Positions 1-8,355 of a stretch of DNA of 64,000 bases are shown here, one piece after another (the first letter of the stretch is position 1; each line of letters opens with the position of its first letter). The stretch lies in assembly GCA_013823135.1 (NCBI GenBank), contig PNLP01000017.1, positions 62,001 through 126,000 of the forward strand, read 5' to 3'. Both the position numbers and the translations under genes were made by a program. The notes under the pieces were generated by a model, which saw nothing but the letters and a program-made list of their open reading frames with translations, was not told where the DNA came from and ran no database searches. Origin of the DNA: Planctomycetaceae bacterium (GTDB lineage: Bacteria > Planctomycetota > Planctomycetia > Gemmatales > Gemmataceae).

Positions 1-634
1 CTTCTTCATTGGCCAGCACAGTGCCCAGCGCCGGGCACCAGTTCACCGGCACCTCGGCCTGATACGCCAGCCGGAAGCTGTCCTGATACTTGCGAACGGC
101 TGCGTCGCCGCGAGCGGCTACATCGGCGGGGATCGGCAGCTCGCTGATCGCTCGGCCCTTCTTCTGCTCGGGGTCATACCACGTATCGAAGATCGTCAGG
201 AAGATCCACTGAGTCCACTTGAAGTAGCTCGGGTCGGTGGTGTCGACTTCCCGGTCCCAGTCGTAGGAGAAACCCAACGATTTGATCTGCCGACGGAACG
301 TCTTGATGTTCTCCTGCGTCGTAATCCGTGGGTGGACGTTCTTCTCAACCGCGTACTGCTCGGCGGGCAGGCCGTAGGCGTCCCAGCCCATCGGGTGCAG
401 GACGTGGAAGCCTCGCATTCGCTTGAATCGCGACAGAATGTCGGTGGCGGTGTACCCCTCCGGGTGGCCGACATGCAGGCCCGCCCCGCTCGGGTACGGG
501 AACATGTCGAGGATGTAGGACTTTGGCTTGCCGGCCACTTCAGGCGAATCCGGGTCCGGCGTGCGGAATGTCTTGTTCGTTTCCCAGAACTGCTGCCAGC
601 GCCGTTCGACGTCCGCGGGGTTATAACTCGGCAT
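1..634 (-). CDS. leuS: Leucyl-tRNA synthetase, N-terminal part (runs off the left edge)
   Basis: Cytoplasmic class I aminoacyl-tRNA synthetase that charges tRNA-Leu. Only about the first 211 residues are in the window, against roughly 800-950 for the family. The N-terminus reads [18 protein letters not shown], followed by the class I HIGH-type signature [10 protein letters not shown] (HVGH at about residues 54-57) and the block [14 protein letters not shown] that is characteristic of LeuS. The ATG at 634 is taken as the start because it begins the standard LeuS N-terminus, which opens directly with the R-x-W-Q-x-x-W motif. The rest of the catalytic domain, the editing domain and the KMSKS loop lie outside the window. 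The family call is firm. Confidence 0.96.
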   Translation of the reverse strand, partial: MPSYNPADVERRWQQFWETNKTFRTPDPDSPEVAGKPKSYILDMFPYPSGAGLHVGHPEGYTATDILSRFKRMRGFHVLHPMGWDAYGLPAEQYAVEKNVHPRITTQENIKTFRRQIKSLGFSYDWDREVDTTDPSYFKWTQWIFLTIFDTWYDPEQKKGRAISELPIPADVAARGDAAVRKYQDSFRLAYQAEVPVNWCPALGTVLANEE

Positions 635-678
635 GTGAAGCCTTCAATGTCGTGTGTGGTGCGCTCGAGAGCCTCGCC

Positions 679-707
679 CGATTCCTCGAAGCCTCGGAAT
701 AGGCTCG
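679..707. repeat. 29-bp dispersed repeat, copy 1
   Basis: Differs by one base from 56633-56661 (core ATTCCTCGAAGCCTCGGAAT here, AAGACTCGG in the other copy). Here it lies in the short leader region upstream of leuS. In the other copy it supplies the last codons and stop of a ferredoxin gene. The function is unknown. Confidence 0.6.
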
Positions 708-863
708 TCGCTTTGGCTTATGTTAGTGGCGAAAGCCCGTCCACAAAGTGACACACGACGAGACGAACGGTTCATGGCTTGAGTGTGGGTTAACCTGGAC
801 TGGAACGTTCGTTGATCCCCAGCGGTGGCCGAATCTGCCGAGTGATTCCCTTGTGAGATCCTG

Positions 864-1808
864 ATGCTTCAGCACGTCTGCCTCTTTCTGTTGGGCCTGG
901 TTATCCTCAGTATCGCGGCTGAATGGCTAATTCGGGGTGCGGTGCGAGTGGCTCGCGCACTCGGTGTGAGCCCGTTCGTGGTCGGTTTCACCGTGATTGG
1001 GTTCGGCACCTCCGCCCCGGAGATGGTCGTCAGCGTGTCGGCGGCGCTCAAGGGAAGCTCCGACATTGCATTAGGGAACGTCGTCGGGAGCAACATCGCC
1101 AACATCGGGCTTGTGCTCGGGATCGCGGCGATAGTGAGTCCACTGGCTGCACGCATGCGGTTGCTGACGGTCGAGGTTCCGCTGGTGATCGTGGCAAGCC
1201 TGTTGCTGCTGTTCCTATGCAGGGATAACCGCCTCAGTCGAGGCGACGGCATCGCGCTGCTGGTCGCGTTCCTTGGGTTGTGCGTGTATATGTTTCGCAG
1301 CGCTCGCCAGGAAAGTTCCGAGATCAAGGAAGAAGTCGGGAAGTCGGCGGATGGGCACATGCGCGTTTGGGTCGCCACCATCCTGATGATCGTGGGGCTG
1401 GCAGGGTTGATCGGCGGAGCCCACCTGATGGTGACCTCCGCCGTTCAGCTTGCACGGGATCTGGGCGTGACGGAGTGGCTGATCGGGCTCACGGTGGTAG
1501 CCGTTGGCACATCGCTGCCCGAGATCGCGGCCGGCGTCGCCGCTGCCTACCGCGGGCAGCCGGATCTCGTTCTGGGGAACATCGCGGGATCGAACCTGTT
1601 CAACATCCTGTTGGTTCTCGGTACGACTCTGACCATTCAGCCGATTCGAATCTCCGATTCAATCGTGATGAACGAGATCCCCGTAATGGTGATGTTCTCA
1701 CTACTGTTGCTTGTGACGGTGGCCAACGGCATGATCGTGCATCGCTGGGAAGGCGCGATCCTCATTGCCGCGTACGCCGGGTTCATCACCTGGCAGGTCA
1801 CGAAGTGA
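864..1808 (+). CDS. Calcium/sodium antiporter, CaCA superfamily (YrbG-like)
   Basis: An inner-membrane exchanger of 314 residues, the usual length for YrbG-type proteins. It contains the two inverted alpha-repeats of the superfamily: GFGTSAPE followed by GNVVGSN near residues 46-77, and AVGTSLPE followed by GNIAGSN in the second half. The acidic residues of these repeats coordinate Ca2+. About ten hydrophobic segments are visible, separated by a charged cytoplasmic loop near residues 147-165. It most likely couples Na+ entry to Ca2+ export, although the exact cation pair cannot be read from sequence. The gene is transcribed alone and converges with the MFS gene, whose stop lies only a few bases downstream. 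Confidence 0.92.
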   Translation: MLQHVCLFLLGLVILSIAAEWLIRGAVRVARALGVSPFVVGFTVIGFGTSAPEMVVSVSAALKGSSDIALGNVVGSNIANIGLVLGIAAIVSPLAARMRLLTVEVPLVIVASLLLLFLCRDNRLSRGDGIALLVAFLGLCVYMFRSARQESSEIKEEVGKSADGHMRVWVATILMIVGLAGLIGGAHLMVTSAVQLARDLGVTEWLIGLTVVAVGTSLPEIAAGVAAAYRGQPDLVLGNIAGSNLFNILLVLGTTLTIQPIRISDSIVMNEIPVMVMFSLLLLVTVANGMIVHRWEGAILIAAYAGFITWQVTK

Positions 1809-1814
1809 TTGCGA

Positions 1815-3368
1815 TCAACTTGCCGCCTCAGCCCTCGTGGTATCTTCATCGAGGTGCTTCGCACCCCAAATCCACAACACCCCGCTGATGAGAATCAGCG
1901 GCGAGATTGCCATGAACGCCGTGTGGAGGCTGCTGTAGTCGGCGATCAGGCCGATGATCGGTGGCGAAATCGCATCGCCCAGCGCGTGGATGATGAGGAT
2001 GTTGACGGCGAACGCCGTCGCCCGGATCTTCGACCGCGTGACGTTCGCCAGGATCGTGTTCGCGGGGCCGGTGTTGAAGAACAGCAAGAACACCGCCACG
2101 AACATGAACACCCACCCGAGCGGGAATGGCACGTGGAGCATCGCGATGTACGCGGGGAACGCGATGATCATCCCCCACCCCGCGACCTGGAAGTATGCCC
2201 CCTTCACGCCGCGGTTCCGGAGGTAGTCGCCAAGTATTCCGCCCAGCAACGTCGCCACCAGCCCGCTTAACACCACGATCGCACCGAAGTACAGCCCGAT
2301 GGTTCCGTTCGTGAGCGATCCCTCGGCCGGGGAACTGTCGAACACCCACGAACTGTACAGCGTGAACTCCTTGTCCGTGAGCGCACCCTGGAGTTTCTCC
2401 CGGAACTCCGGCAACGCCATCCCTGCCGGCCAGTCGGCGGTTTTCAACTTGTTGAGAACGGCGTCGGGCACCACCCGTGCCCCGGTGCTGTCCTTCAGGT
2501 CTTCGAGTTTGGTGATCGCCTTCTCGGTGATCGTGAACCGGGCTTCGCGCTCGAACAGGTACAGTTGCACCATCGTGGCCACGCCACCGAGAACGAACGT
2601 GGATGCCGTCATCCCCGCACAGCACAGCACGAACGACCGCACGCCCTTCAGTTCCCGCAGCACGGCCCAGTAACTCGGAGTCGGTTCTGCTGGCGTTTGG
2701 GCCGTTTCCACTGCGGCGACTCGTTTCTCATTCCGGGCGTCTCGCATGAAGAAGCAGAGCACGCCGAGGGCGATCCCCGGAAAGACTGCCACGTGGAACG
2801 CCACCCGCCAACCGTATTGCTCAGCCACCTGCGAACCGATGACGAAGCCGAGGGCGCTGCCGACCGGAATGGCCATGTAGAACCACGCCATGATCCGGCC
2901 ACGGTGATCGACGGGGTACAGGTCCGAGAGCATGGCCGGCGCGACCGGACCATAGGCGGCTTCACCCACCCCGACGAGGCAGCGGGCGAAGAAGAGCATC
3001 AGGTAACCCGTCGCGAGGCCGGTTCCACCTGTTGCCAGGCTCCACAGAATGACCGCGACCCCGACCAGCACCCATCGGGACATGGTGTCGCCGAGCCTGC
3101 CGAAAAGCGGCGAAAGCAACATATACGCGACCATGAACGCGGTCGTCAGAGCTCCGAGCTTCGTCTGTGCCAACGGATCGTCGGGGCTCAGAATCGTCGC
3201 GTCGAGGCGAATTTTCGGCAGCGTGGCCGAGAGAATTTGCCGGTCGATGTAGTTGAACAGGTTAATCCCGAGGAGTAGGGCGAGTGCCCACCCGGCCCCC
3301 GGCATCGGCCGACTCGGCCCGCCGTGCGCCGACATTGCTTCCCCACTCGGCATCTTCCGATCCCCCAT
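1815..3368 (-). CDS. MFS transporter (spinster-like) with a large extramembrane insertion
   Basis: A major facilitator superfamily carrier of 517 residues. The first membrane segment contains NLFNYIDRQIL, typical of the spinster-like branch, followed by the MFS loop motif with GRLGDTMSR and by ARCLVGVGEAAYGP. Between TM7 and TM8 there is a hydrophilic insertion of about 90 residues (around 280-370) rich in Lys, Glu and Asp. It separates the halves far more than the usual MFS loop and is probably a soluble extramembrane domain. The substrate is unknown. Possible starts are ATG at 3368, 3353 and 3335; the last two have G-rich stretches upstream, so the true N-terminus may be up to 11 residues shorter. 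Confidence 0.85.
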   Translation of the reverse strand: MGDRKMPSGEAMSAHGGPSRPMPGAGWALALLLGINLFNYIDRQILSATLPKIRLDATILSPDDPLAQTKLGALTTAFMVAYMLLSPLFGRLGDTMSRWVLVGVAVILWSLATGGTGLATGYLMLFFARCLVGVGEAAYGPVAPAMLSDLYPVDHRGRIMAWFYMAIPVGSALGFVIGSQVAEQYGWRVAFHVAVFPGIALGVLCFFMRDARNEKRVAAVETAQTPAEPTPSYWAVLRELKGVRSFVLCCAGMTASTFVLGGVATMVQLYLFEREARFTITEKAITKLEDLKDSTGARVVPDAVLNKLKTADWPAGMALPEFREKLQGALTDKEFTLYSSWVFDSSPAEGSLTNGTIGLYFGAIVVLSGLVATLLGGILGDYLRNRGVKGAYFQVAGWGMIIAFPAYIAMLHVPFPLGWVFMFVAVFLLFFNTGPANTILANVTRSKIRATAFAVNILIIHALGDAISPPIIGLIADYSSLHTAFMAISPLILISGVLWIWGAKHLDEDTTRAEAAS

Positions 3369-3527
3369 TGCGGCAGTATCTTGTTGAACGGTCGGTACGC
3401 TACGGTAAAATCAACAAGAAGTCGATAAAGATCTCGGACGCGGCACCGAAGAACAAATCAACGGGCGTCCGTCGCCCGCCGTTCAACCCGTCCCAATCCG
3501 TGTTCGACCAGTAGAGGGAGACTCGCC

Positions 3528-3959
3528 ATGTCCGTCGAAGAAATCAAGAAGCGGTTCGTGAATGAGATCAAGCTCCGGGCGTACGATGACAAGTACCTCG
3601 ACAAGAACGAGGAACGCGAAATCCTCCAGATCGCCATCCAACTCGGTGTCGGGATCGACAGCGCTCGCGGCGCACTCGTCCAGGTTTGCGACGACCAGGG
3701 TTACGTGCTGGAAAGTCAGATCGTGAAGCAGATCAAGGACCAAATCGAGGCCGCGGCCGGCGATGACGGTAGAGTCGATCAAAAAGAATTCGACATGATC
3801 TTCCACACTGTCAAGAAGGCCGCACAAGGCAAGAAGAACGATCGCGACATCAAGAAGATGATGGTCACGATCATGGAAGAGACCGGGAACAACAAGGTGA
3901 AGACCGGTTGGTTCAGCGACTGGTACACGACCCTCAAGAAGGATCTCGGGATGGCGTGA
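3528..3959 (+). CDS. TerB/EF-hand-like helical protein
   Basis: A soluble, highly charged, all-helical protein of 143 residues without a signal peptide. Segments such as YDDKYLDKNEEREIL and AGDDGRVDQKEFDMI have the spacing of EF-hand or TerB-type acidic helix-turn-helix metal sites, with Asp/Asn at alternating positions followed by a hydrophobic helix. AGAGGGAG upstream of the ATG at 3528 is a good ribosome binding site and fixes the start. It is a single gene before rpsR, separated from it by a long palindrome. The function is unknown; a tellurite-resistance-type or Ca2+-responsive role would be a guess. Confidence 0.65.
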   Translation: MSVEEIKKRFVNEIKLRAYDDKYLDKNEEREILQIAIQLGVGIDSARGALVQVCDDQGYVLESQIVKQIKDQIEAAAGDDGRVDQKEFDMIFHTVKKAAQGKKNDRDIKKMMVTIMEETGNNKVKTGWFSDWYTTLKKDLGMA

Positions 3960-3972
3960 CCCGCCCTCGGCG

Positions 3973-4057
3973 GAATGTGAAAGGTGAAAAGGTAAAAAAG
4001 TAAAATGGGAGGTCTCGTCTTCCATTTTACTTTTTTACCTTTTCACCTTTCACATTC
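3973..4057. repeat. Perfect 36-bp inverted repeat between the TerB-like gene and rpsR
   Basis: Arms 3973-4008 and 4022-4057 are perfect reverse complements with a 13-base loop. The arms are AT-rich and consist of iterated pieces (GTGAAAAGG, GTAAAAAAG). It sits 13 bases after the upstream stop codon and could act as a terminator, but it is far longer than a normal intrinsic terminator. Confidence 0.85.
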
Positions 4058-4161
4058 TCTCACCGACCCCTTTCCCCTATTTCATTTCCCACTAGGATGG
4101 CACTTCCCGAATTTTCGGAACTCACAGTTTGGTAACATCACGGCGAGGGTGGGTAGCGCGT

Positions 4162-4404
4162 ATGATCCGGAAGAAACTGGGCAAGAACCGCAAAAACCGT
4201 TGCCGGTTCTGCACGAAAGAAGGCTGCCCGCGTCCGGCGTTTGTCGACTACAAGGACGTCAGCAACCTCAAGAAGCTCATCACGAGCCAGGGTAAGATGT
4301 TCAGCCGCAAGCGAAGCGGGCTGTGCGCGACATTCCAGCGAGCTTCGGGCGACGCTGTCAAGCGTGCCCGGTTCATGGGATTGCTCCCCTACGTCGGCGA
4401 ATAA
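4162..4404 (+). CDS. rpsR: 30S ribosomal protein S18
   Basis: A primary ribosomal protein of the 30S platform that pairs with S6 and binds 16S rRNA. It has 80 residues, the family length. The N-terminus holds the zinc-type variant CRFCTKEGCPRPAFVDYKDV, then the conserved core NLKKLITSQGKMFSRKRSG and the ending RARFMGLLPYVGE. The start at 4162 gives the normal S18 N-terminus MIRKKLGKN; an in-frame codon at 4129 would add 11 unconserved residues. No S6 or L9 gene is adjacent, so the usual rpsF-rpsR-rplI cluster is not kept here. Confidence 0.95.
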   Translation: MIRKKLGKNRKNRCRFCTKEGCPRPAFVDYKDVSNLKKLITSQGKMFSRKRSGLCATFQRASGDAVKRARFMGLLPYVGE

Positions 4405-4435
4405 ACACGTTCGGTTTGCGGTCATTCCTTTTCGC

Positions 4436-4477
4436 GGTCGCCCCACCGGGGCGACCGGCGGACCCGTTGGGTCCGCC
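4436..4477. terminator. Tandem hairpins between convergent genes
   Basis: Two back-to-back hairpins with perfect 9-bp stems and 3-base loops: GGTCGCCCC/GGGGCGACC, then GGCGGACCC/GGGTCCGCC. They lie between the ends of rpsR and the convergent ABC permease gene. There is no T-tract. The same tandem design recurs at 13380-13419, which suggests a bidirectional terminator type used by this genome. Confidence 0.6.
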
Positions 4478-4508
4478 GCTAACCTCCATGCGCGATGCAA
4501 CACGTCGT

Positions 4509-5867
4509 TCACTTCTTCTTGCCAAACAGCGACCACCCACCACCCGACCCTTCCGCTTCGCGGAACAACACACTTTCACGCTGGAACTGACGCACCGCAC
4601 CCCACAACGCCAGCCCGATGCACGCCGTCAGAGAGATGGCGACTGCTGGAACATGCTGCCAGGGGAACGCATCGGTGCGAACAGCCATCAACCGCTGTTG
4701 GAGCAAGAGGGCGTTCGTCACAGGCATCCAACTCGTCACCGAGTCCAGTTCCATCCCCGGGCTCATGCTCCAGTACGCCAGCGGCAGCGTGATGAAGAAC
4801 ATCGGCACCATGTAGTAGTTACCTTCTTTGGTGCTGCGGGCGAAGATCCCGAGGGCCAGCGTGCTGGCGGCAATGAGCATGGCCAGCGGCAGCGCGGCCA
4901 ACATGCACAAAGCCAGCCCGGAGAGCGAGATGAGCATGTGCGGGAAATAAACCTGCACAATGGCCGTGACGATGCACATCAAGAATACGTTCCACGCGGC
5001 CGTTCCGAACCCCATGACCACGACTGCCACGAACTTCCCCATCACAATCTCGATGCGCTCCGCGGGGCTGATGAGCAGCGTTTCCATCGTGCCGCGTTCC
5101 TTCTCGCCTGCGGTCATGTCGATGGCCGGGTAAATCGCACCCGTAAGCATCCACATCACCAACAGAAACGGGATGGTCTTCACGAGTACGTCCCGCAGTT
5201 CGTCGAACACCTTCTTGTCGGGCGCTTTCTCGGACTGCGGGTCGCGTACATCGACGGGGACATCAAAATCGGCCGCCAGCCCAGCCCGTGCGAATCGGGT
5301 CAATTTCACTTTCTCAACCCAGGCGTGAAGAATCCCGTTGAGCTTGCGCACCGCGAGCTTCGAGTTCTCCTCGCCGTCTCGCCCGAGTATTCGCACAGTG
5401 GGCCGCTCGCCGCGTTCCAGCTTCGCGGTGAAGTCCGGGTCGATGACGAGCAGGGCATCGGCCTCACGCTGAGCGAGAAGGCCTTCGTCAGCCGTGTCGA
5501 GCAGCCTCACGACGAGCCTTCCGCCATCAGTTTCGCCCACGAGATCACTGCTCGCGAACTTGCCATCGGCGATCAGAACGGGGAAGTTTCGGGCGGACTG
5601 CTTGGCGAACGCGGCGGGCACTCCCGCAACCGCACCAGGGGCAGAAGGAACAGTCTCGGGTTGTGGTTGTGGCAGGTACTGCGCACCTGTTACCCCCACG
5701 ACGAAGACCTTCTCCTTGATCGCGGCAATGAACAGAAGCCCCACTCCGACGAACAGGGGATACATGAGAACCGGCAGTCCGAGAATGAGGAACAGCGTCC
5801 GCTTGTCGCGGAACTGATCGCGAACCTCGCGTCCGGCGATGAGGCGTACGACCGACCAGCGAAGCAT
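4509..5867 (-). CDS. ABC-2 type permease (NatB-like)
   Basis: Membrane subunit of an ABC exporter, about 452 residues. It starts with a cytoplasmic helix and one membrane span (LFLILGLPVLMYPLFVGVGL), has a periplasmic domain of about 190 residues, and ends with five or six spans. Before the spans lies AGEKERGTMETLLISPAERI, the E-R-G-T-x-E-x-L-L motif typical of ABC-2/NatB permeases. The start is placed at 5867 (MLRWSVVRLI) because AAGGA lies at the right distance. A start at 5900 would add 11 unlikely residues. No ATPase gene is adjacent, so its partner must be elsewhere. The C-terminal GKKK is cytoplasmic. Confidence 0.88.
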   Translation of the reverse strand: MLRWSVVRLIAGREVRDQFRDKRTLFLILGLPVLMYPLFVGVGLLFIAAIKEKVFVVGVTGAQYLPQPQPETVPSAPGAVAGVPAAFAKQSARNFPVLIADGKFASSDLVGETDGGRLVVRLLDTADEGLLAQREADALLVIDPDFTAKLERGERPTVRILGRDGEENSKLAVRKLNGILHAWVEKVKLTRFARAGLAADFDVPVDVRDPQSEKAPDKKVFDELRDVLVKTIPFLLVMWMLTGAIYPAIDMTAGEKERGTMETLLISPAERIEIVMGKFVAVVVMGFGTAAWNVFLMCIVTAIVQVYFPHMLISLSGLALCMLAALPLAMLIAASTLALGIFARSTKEGNYYMVPMFFITLPLAYWSMSPGMELDSVTSWMPVTNALLLQQRLMAVRTDAFPWQHVPAVAISLTACIGLALWGAVRQFQRESVLFREAEGSGGGWSLFGKKK

Positions 5868-5999
5868 GGCGGTATTCCTTTGGGAGACTTGTGTTCCCAA
5901 GAGTGTACGGCTGCTGTTGGCGAATAACCAACTCGCCGCGATTGGGTGAGTGCCTATCGGAATCCTTCTCCGTTATTGGAGAGGCACACCACATTGATC

Positions 6000-7316
6000 T
6001 CACATTTCGGGTTTGCCGTGGAGGTGCTCGTCCAGGAAGGCGAAGTATTCCTCCTCCCAGGGCGGAACCCGGCGGTGGTTCTGCGATAGCCGGCGGTAGT
6101 CGTCGAGCATCAGGAGTTTGCGTTCGCGTTTGCGACCGAACCGGGGGACGTTCATGACGAACGAGGAAGCGTCCGGGTTCCAGTCGATGCGGCCCGTGCT
6201 GTCACGGAACAGGCGAAGACTCAGAATCCAGCCGATCTTGCACTCGAAGGTGAACATCGTGGTGGCGAGATTCCCCATCGAATACGCGACCATGGACTTT
6301 CGCGGCGGTCCCTCGCCCGTCAGTGCCGAGTTCTCCTTTGCGAGATGGCGATAAGGTTCTGGCAGACGGTCCTCGTAGCCATTGAAGAAGAGCGTTTCAC
6401 ACGGTTGCTGAACGTGCGGGTGTGTTCCCAGAACGAGATCGGCCCCGAGTCGAGCAATCTCGTGCCCGACTCGCATCACGTTGGGGCACGGGTAGTACTC
6501 GAACTCGTAGCCCCAGTGAACCGCGATCACCCGGTACTCGCATCCGTCCGCAGCCATGTCTGCCAGCACGCGGCGAATTTCAGGCAACTCGATGGTGGCA
6601 CCCGGTTCAAAGATCCCGCCCGGAAGCGCGTTCATGTGGACGTTCGGGTTCGGGGCCACGAACGAGTTCAAACCCCACGCCGCCGCGTAGAACCCCACGC
6701 GGATGCCGTTCACCTCAAACACGGTATAGGGGCGAGTGTTGTCGTTGAACGTGATTCCCGAGTGGGGGATGCTGAGTTCGTTCAGGAGTTCCTGCGTGTC
6801 GCGAGCGCCAAGTTCGTCGCGGTCGAGTGCATGGTTGTTCGCGACCGATAGAGCCGAGAATGTGCTGCCTCCACTGGGTCGGCGGAAGGTACGGACAAGG
6901 TTCGGGTGCGAGTTGTACGTGAAGTAATCGGGGAACACACTGGGCACCTTGAACCGCGTCGAAATGACCGATTCGAGGTTCCCGAGAACCGCCTCGTGTG
7001 CGTTCATGTAGTCGAGAACGCCGGGGTCGAGGAAGTTATCCCAACCATCGCGCAACCACATGATATCGCCGACGATACCAAGTCGGACGGCCCCCGGCTC
7101 AGCGGGTTGATTCATCAGGTAACGGAAGATTTGTCGCTGCCCGGCAAAGTGTTGCACGACCTCGGAAGGGGCCGAACGCTTCTTGTAGATCGACTTGCGA
7201 ATGTACGAGATGACGTTCAACGCGGAATCGCGAAAGGATAGATTCTCGACCCGCAACTGCTGCCACGCAGGAATCCGTTTTTCCGGCGTATATCGGTGTG
7301 GGAAACGATCGGACAT
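6000..7316 (-). CDS. CapA-family metallophosphoesterase (poly-gamma-glutamate capsule type)
   Basis: A 438-residue protein of the PGA_cap/CapA calcineurin-like family. The metal-site motifs are in family order: GIVGDIM near residue 81, GNLES near 113, SVANNHALD near 157, AVHWGYEFEY near 268, and LGTHPHVQQ near 297. In Bacillus CapA takes part in poly-gamma-glutamate capsule handling, but many family members in other phyla have unknown phosphoesterase substrates. No signal peptide or membrane anchor is visible, unlike classical CapA. No capBC neighbours are present, and the next genes encode a PIG-L-like protein and a glycosyltransferase, so a surface-polymer role is plausible but not shown. 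Confidence 0.85.
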   Translation of the reverse strand: MSDRFPHRYTPEKRIPAWQQLRVENLSFRDSALNVISYIRKSIYKKRSAPSEVVQHFAGQRQIFRYLMNQPAEPGAVRLGIVGDIMWLRDGWDNFLDPGVLDYMNAHEAVLGNLESVISTRFKVPSVFPDYFTYNSHPNLVRTFRRPSGGSTFSALSVANNHALDRDELGARDTQELLNELSIPHSGITFNDNTRPYTVFEVNGIRVGFYAAAWGLNSFVAPNPNVHMNALPGGIFEPGATIELPEIRRVLADMAADGCEYRVIAVHWGYEFEYYPCPNVMRVGHEIARLGADLVLGTHPHVQQPCETLFFNGYEDRLPEPYRHLAKENSALTGEGPPRKSMVAYSMGNLATTMFTFECKIGWILSLRLFRDSTGRIDWNPDASSFVMNVPRFGRKRERKLLMLDDYRRLSQNHRRVPPWEEEYFAFLDEHLHGKPEM

Positions 7317-7587
7317 TGTTCGTGAGTTCCGGTGCGAAGTCGGGTGAGTGGAAAATTATAGGAGCAAATCGTTCCGAAACCGCGAGCGCAGAGCAACCCT
7401 GTCGCCGGACACCACGAATGGCAACGCCGAGCGTACGGAGCAACCGCCCGAACTCTGTGATATTGTGCGAAAAGTGACATCGCCACGCTCATTGGGTTCG
7501 GGGTATCATCACAACCCAATGGAATGACTGATTGCGCCCGGCCACGGCGGCGGGCGAGGTTTGTGAGCTGCCATCGAAAGGAATCGA

Positions 7588-8355
7588 GTGGCCACGAGAG
7601 CGTTACTGGTTGTCGCACATCCTGGGCATGAATTACGTCTGCACCACTGGATGGAGTTGACGAAGCCCGACGTTCTGGTGCTTACGGATGGATCCGGTTC
7701 GGCGAGTATTCCGCGACTTGATTCGACTCGTAGGGTCCTTGATGGCGTGGGCGCTCGGTTGATCGACAGCGAGAAGACAGTTCCTGACTCACGTGTCTAT
7801 CGAGCTCTTCGCGAGCATGATGCCGATTTCTTTGCCGCGATTTTGGCTCGTGTAAGCGAACAAGTCGCTGGGGGATACGACCTCGTCGTGTGCGACGGCC
7901 TCGAAGGGTTCAACACCTCTCACGACCTTTGCCAGTATCTCGTCGCAGCGGCGGTCGCCAATCAGACTGAAGGCGTCCGGCCTGAAGTGCGGGAATTTCC
8001 GCTCGAAGCGCCGCCCGCGAGTTGGGCGGGTGACGATAGCCACGTGCTGACGCTGGGAGAAACCGCACTCCATCGCAAGCTGCAAGCCGCGTTCGGCTAC
8101 ACCGAACTCGCCCTGGAAGTCCAGTCGTCGCTCGCCCAAATGGGTGAGGCTGCGTTCAGTGTCGAATCGATGCGGCGAGTGTGGCCGGAACCTACTCCCA
8201 AAGCCCCACCAGGCACTCCACCTTACTACGAAACCTTTGGCGAGCGTCGTGTGCGGGAGGGAGTTTACGCCGAAGTCATCCGCTGGGTGGATCACGTCCT
8301 GCCGATGGTGAACCGCTTCTGGAATCAACCGGTAGGAACGCCATGCACGTGTTGA
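7588..8355 (+). CDS. PIG-L/LmbE-like protein with a degenerate metal motif
   Basis: A 255-residue protein starting at GTG 7588 behind GAAAGGAA. The N-terminus RALLVVAHPGHELRLHHW aligns with the start of the PIG-L/LmbE deacetylase fold, where AHPDDE binds the catalytic zinc. Here it reads AHPGHE, so the two Asp are replaced. Further on, GYDLVVCDGLEGFNTSHD matches the family's substrate-loop region. It overlaps the following glycosyltransferase gene by 13 bases, so the two are translated together. Family PIG-L enzymes remove acetyl groups from GlcNAc-containing molecules. With the altered motif this one may have lost zinc hydrolysis or use a variant site. Confidence 0.55.
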   Translation: MATRALLVVAHPGHELRLHHWMELTKPDVLVLTDGSGSASIPRLDSTRRVLDGVGARLIDSEKTVPDSRVYRALREHDADFFAAILARVSEQVAGGYDLVVCDGLEGFNTSHDLCQYLVAAAVANQTEGVRPEVREFPLEAPPASWAGDDSHVLTLGETALHRKLQAAFGYTELALEVQSSLAQMGEAAFSVESMRRVWPEPTPKAPPGTPPYYETFGERRVREGVYAEVIRWVDHVLPMVNRFWNQPVGTPCTC

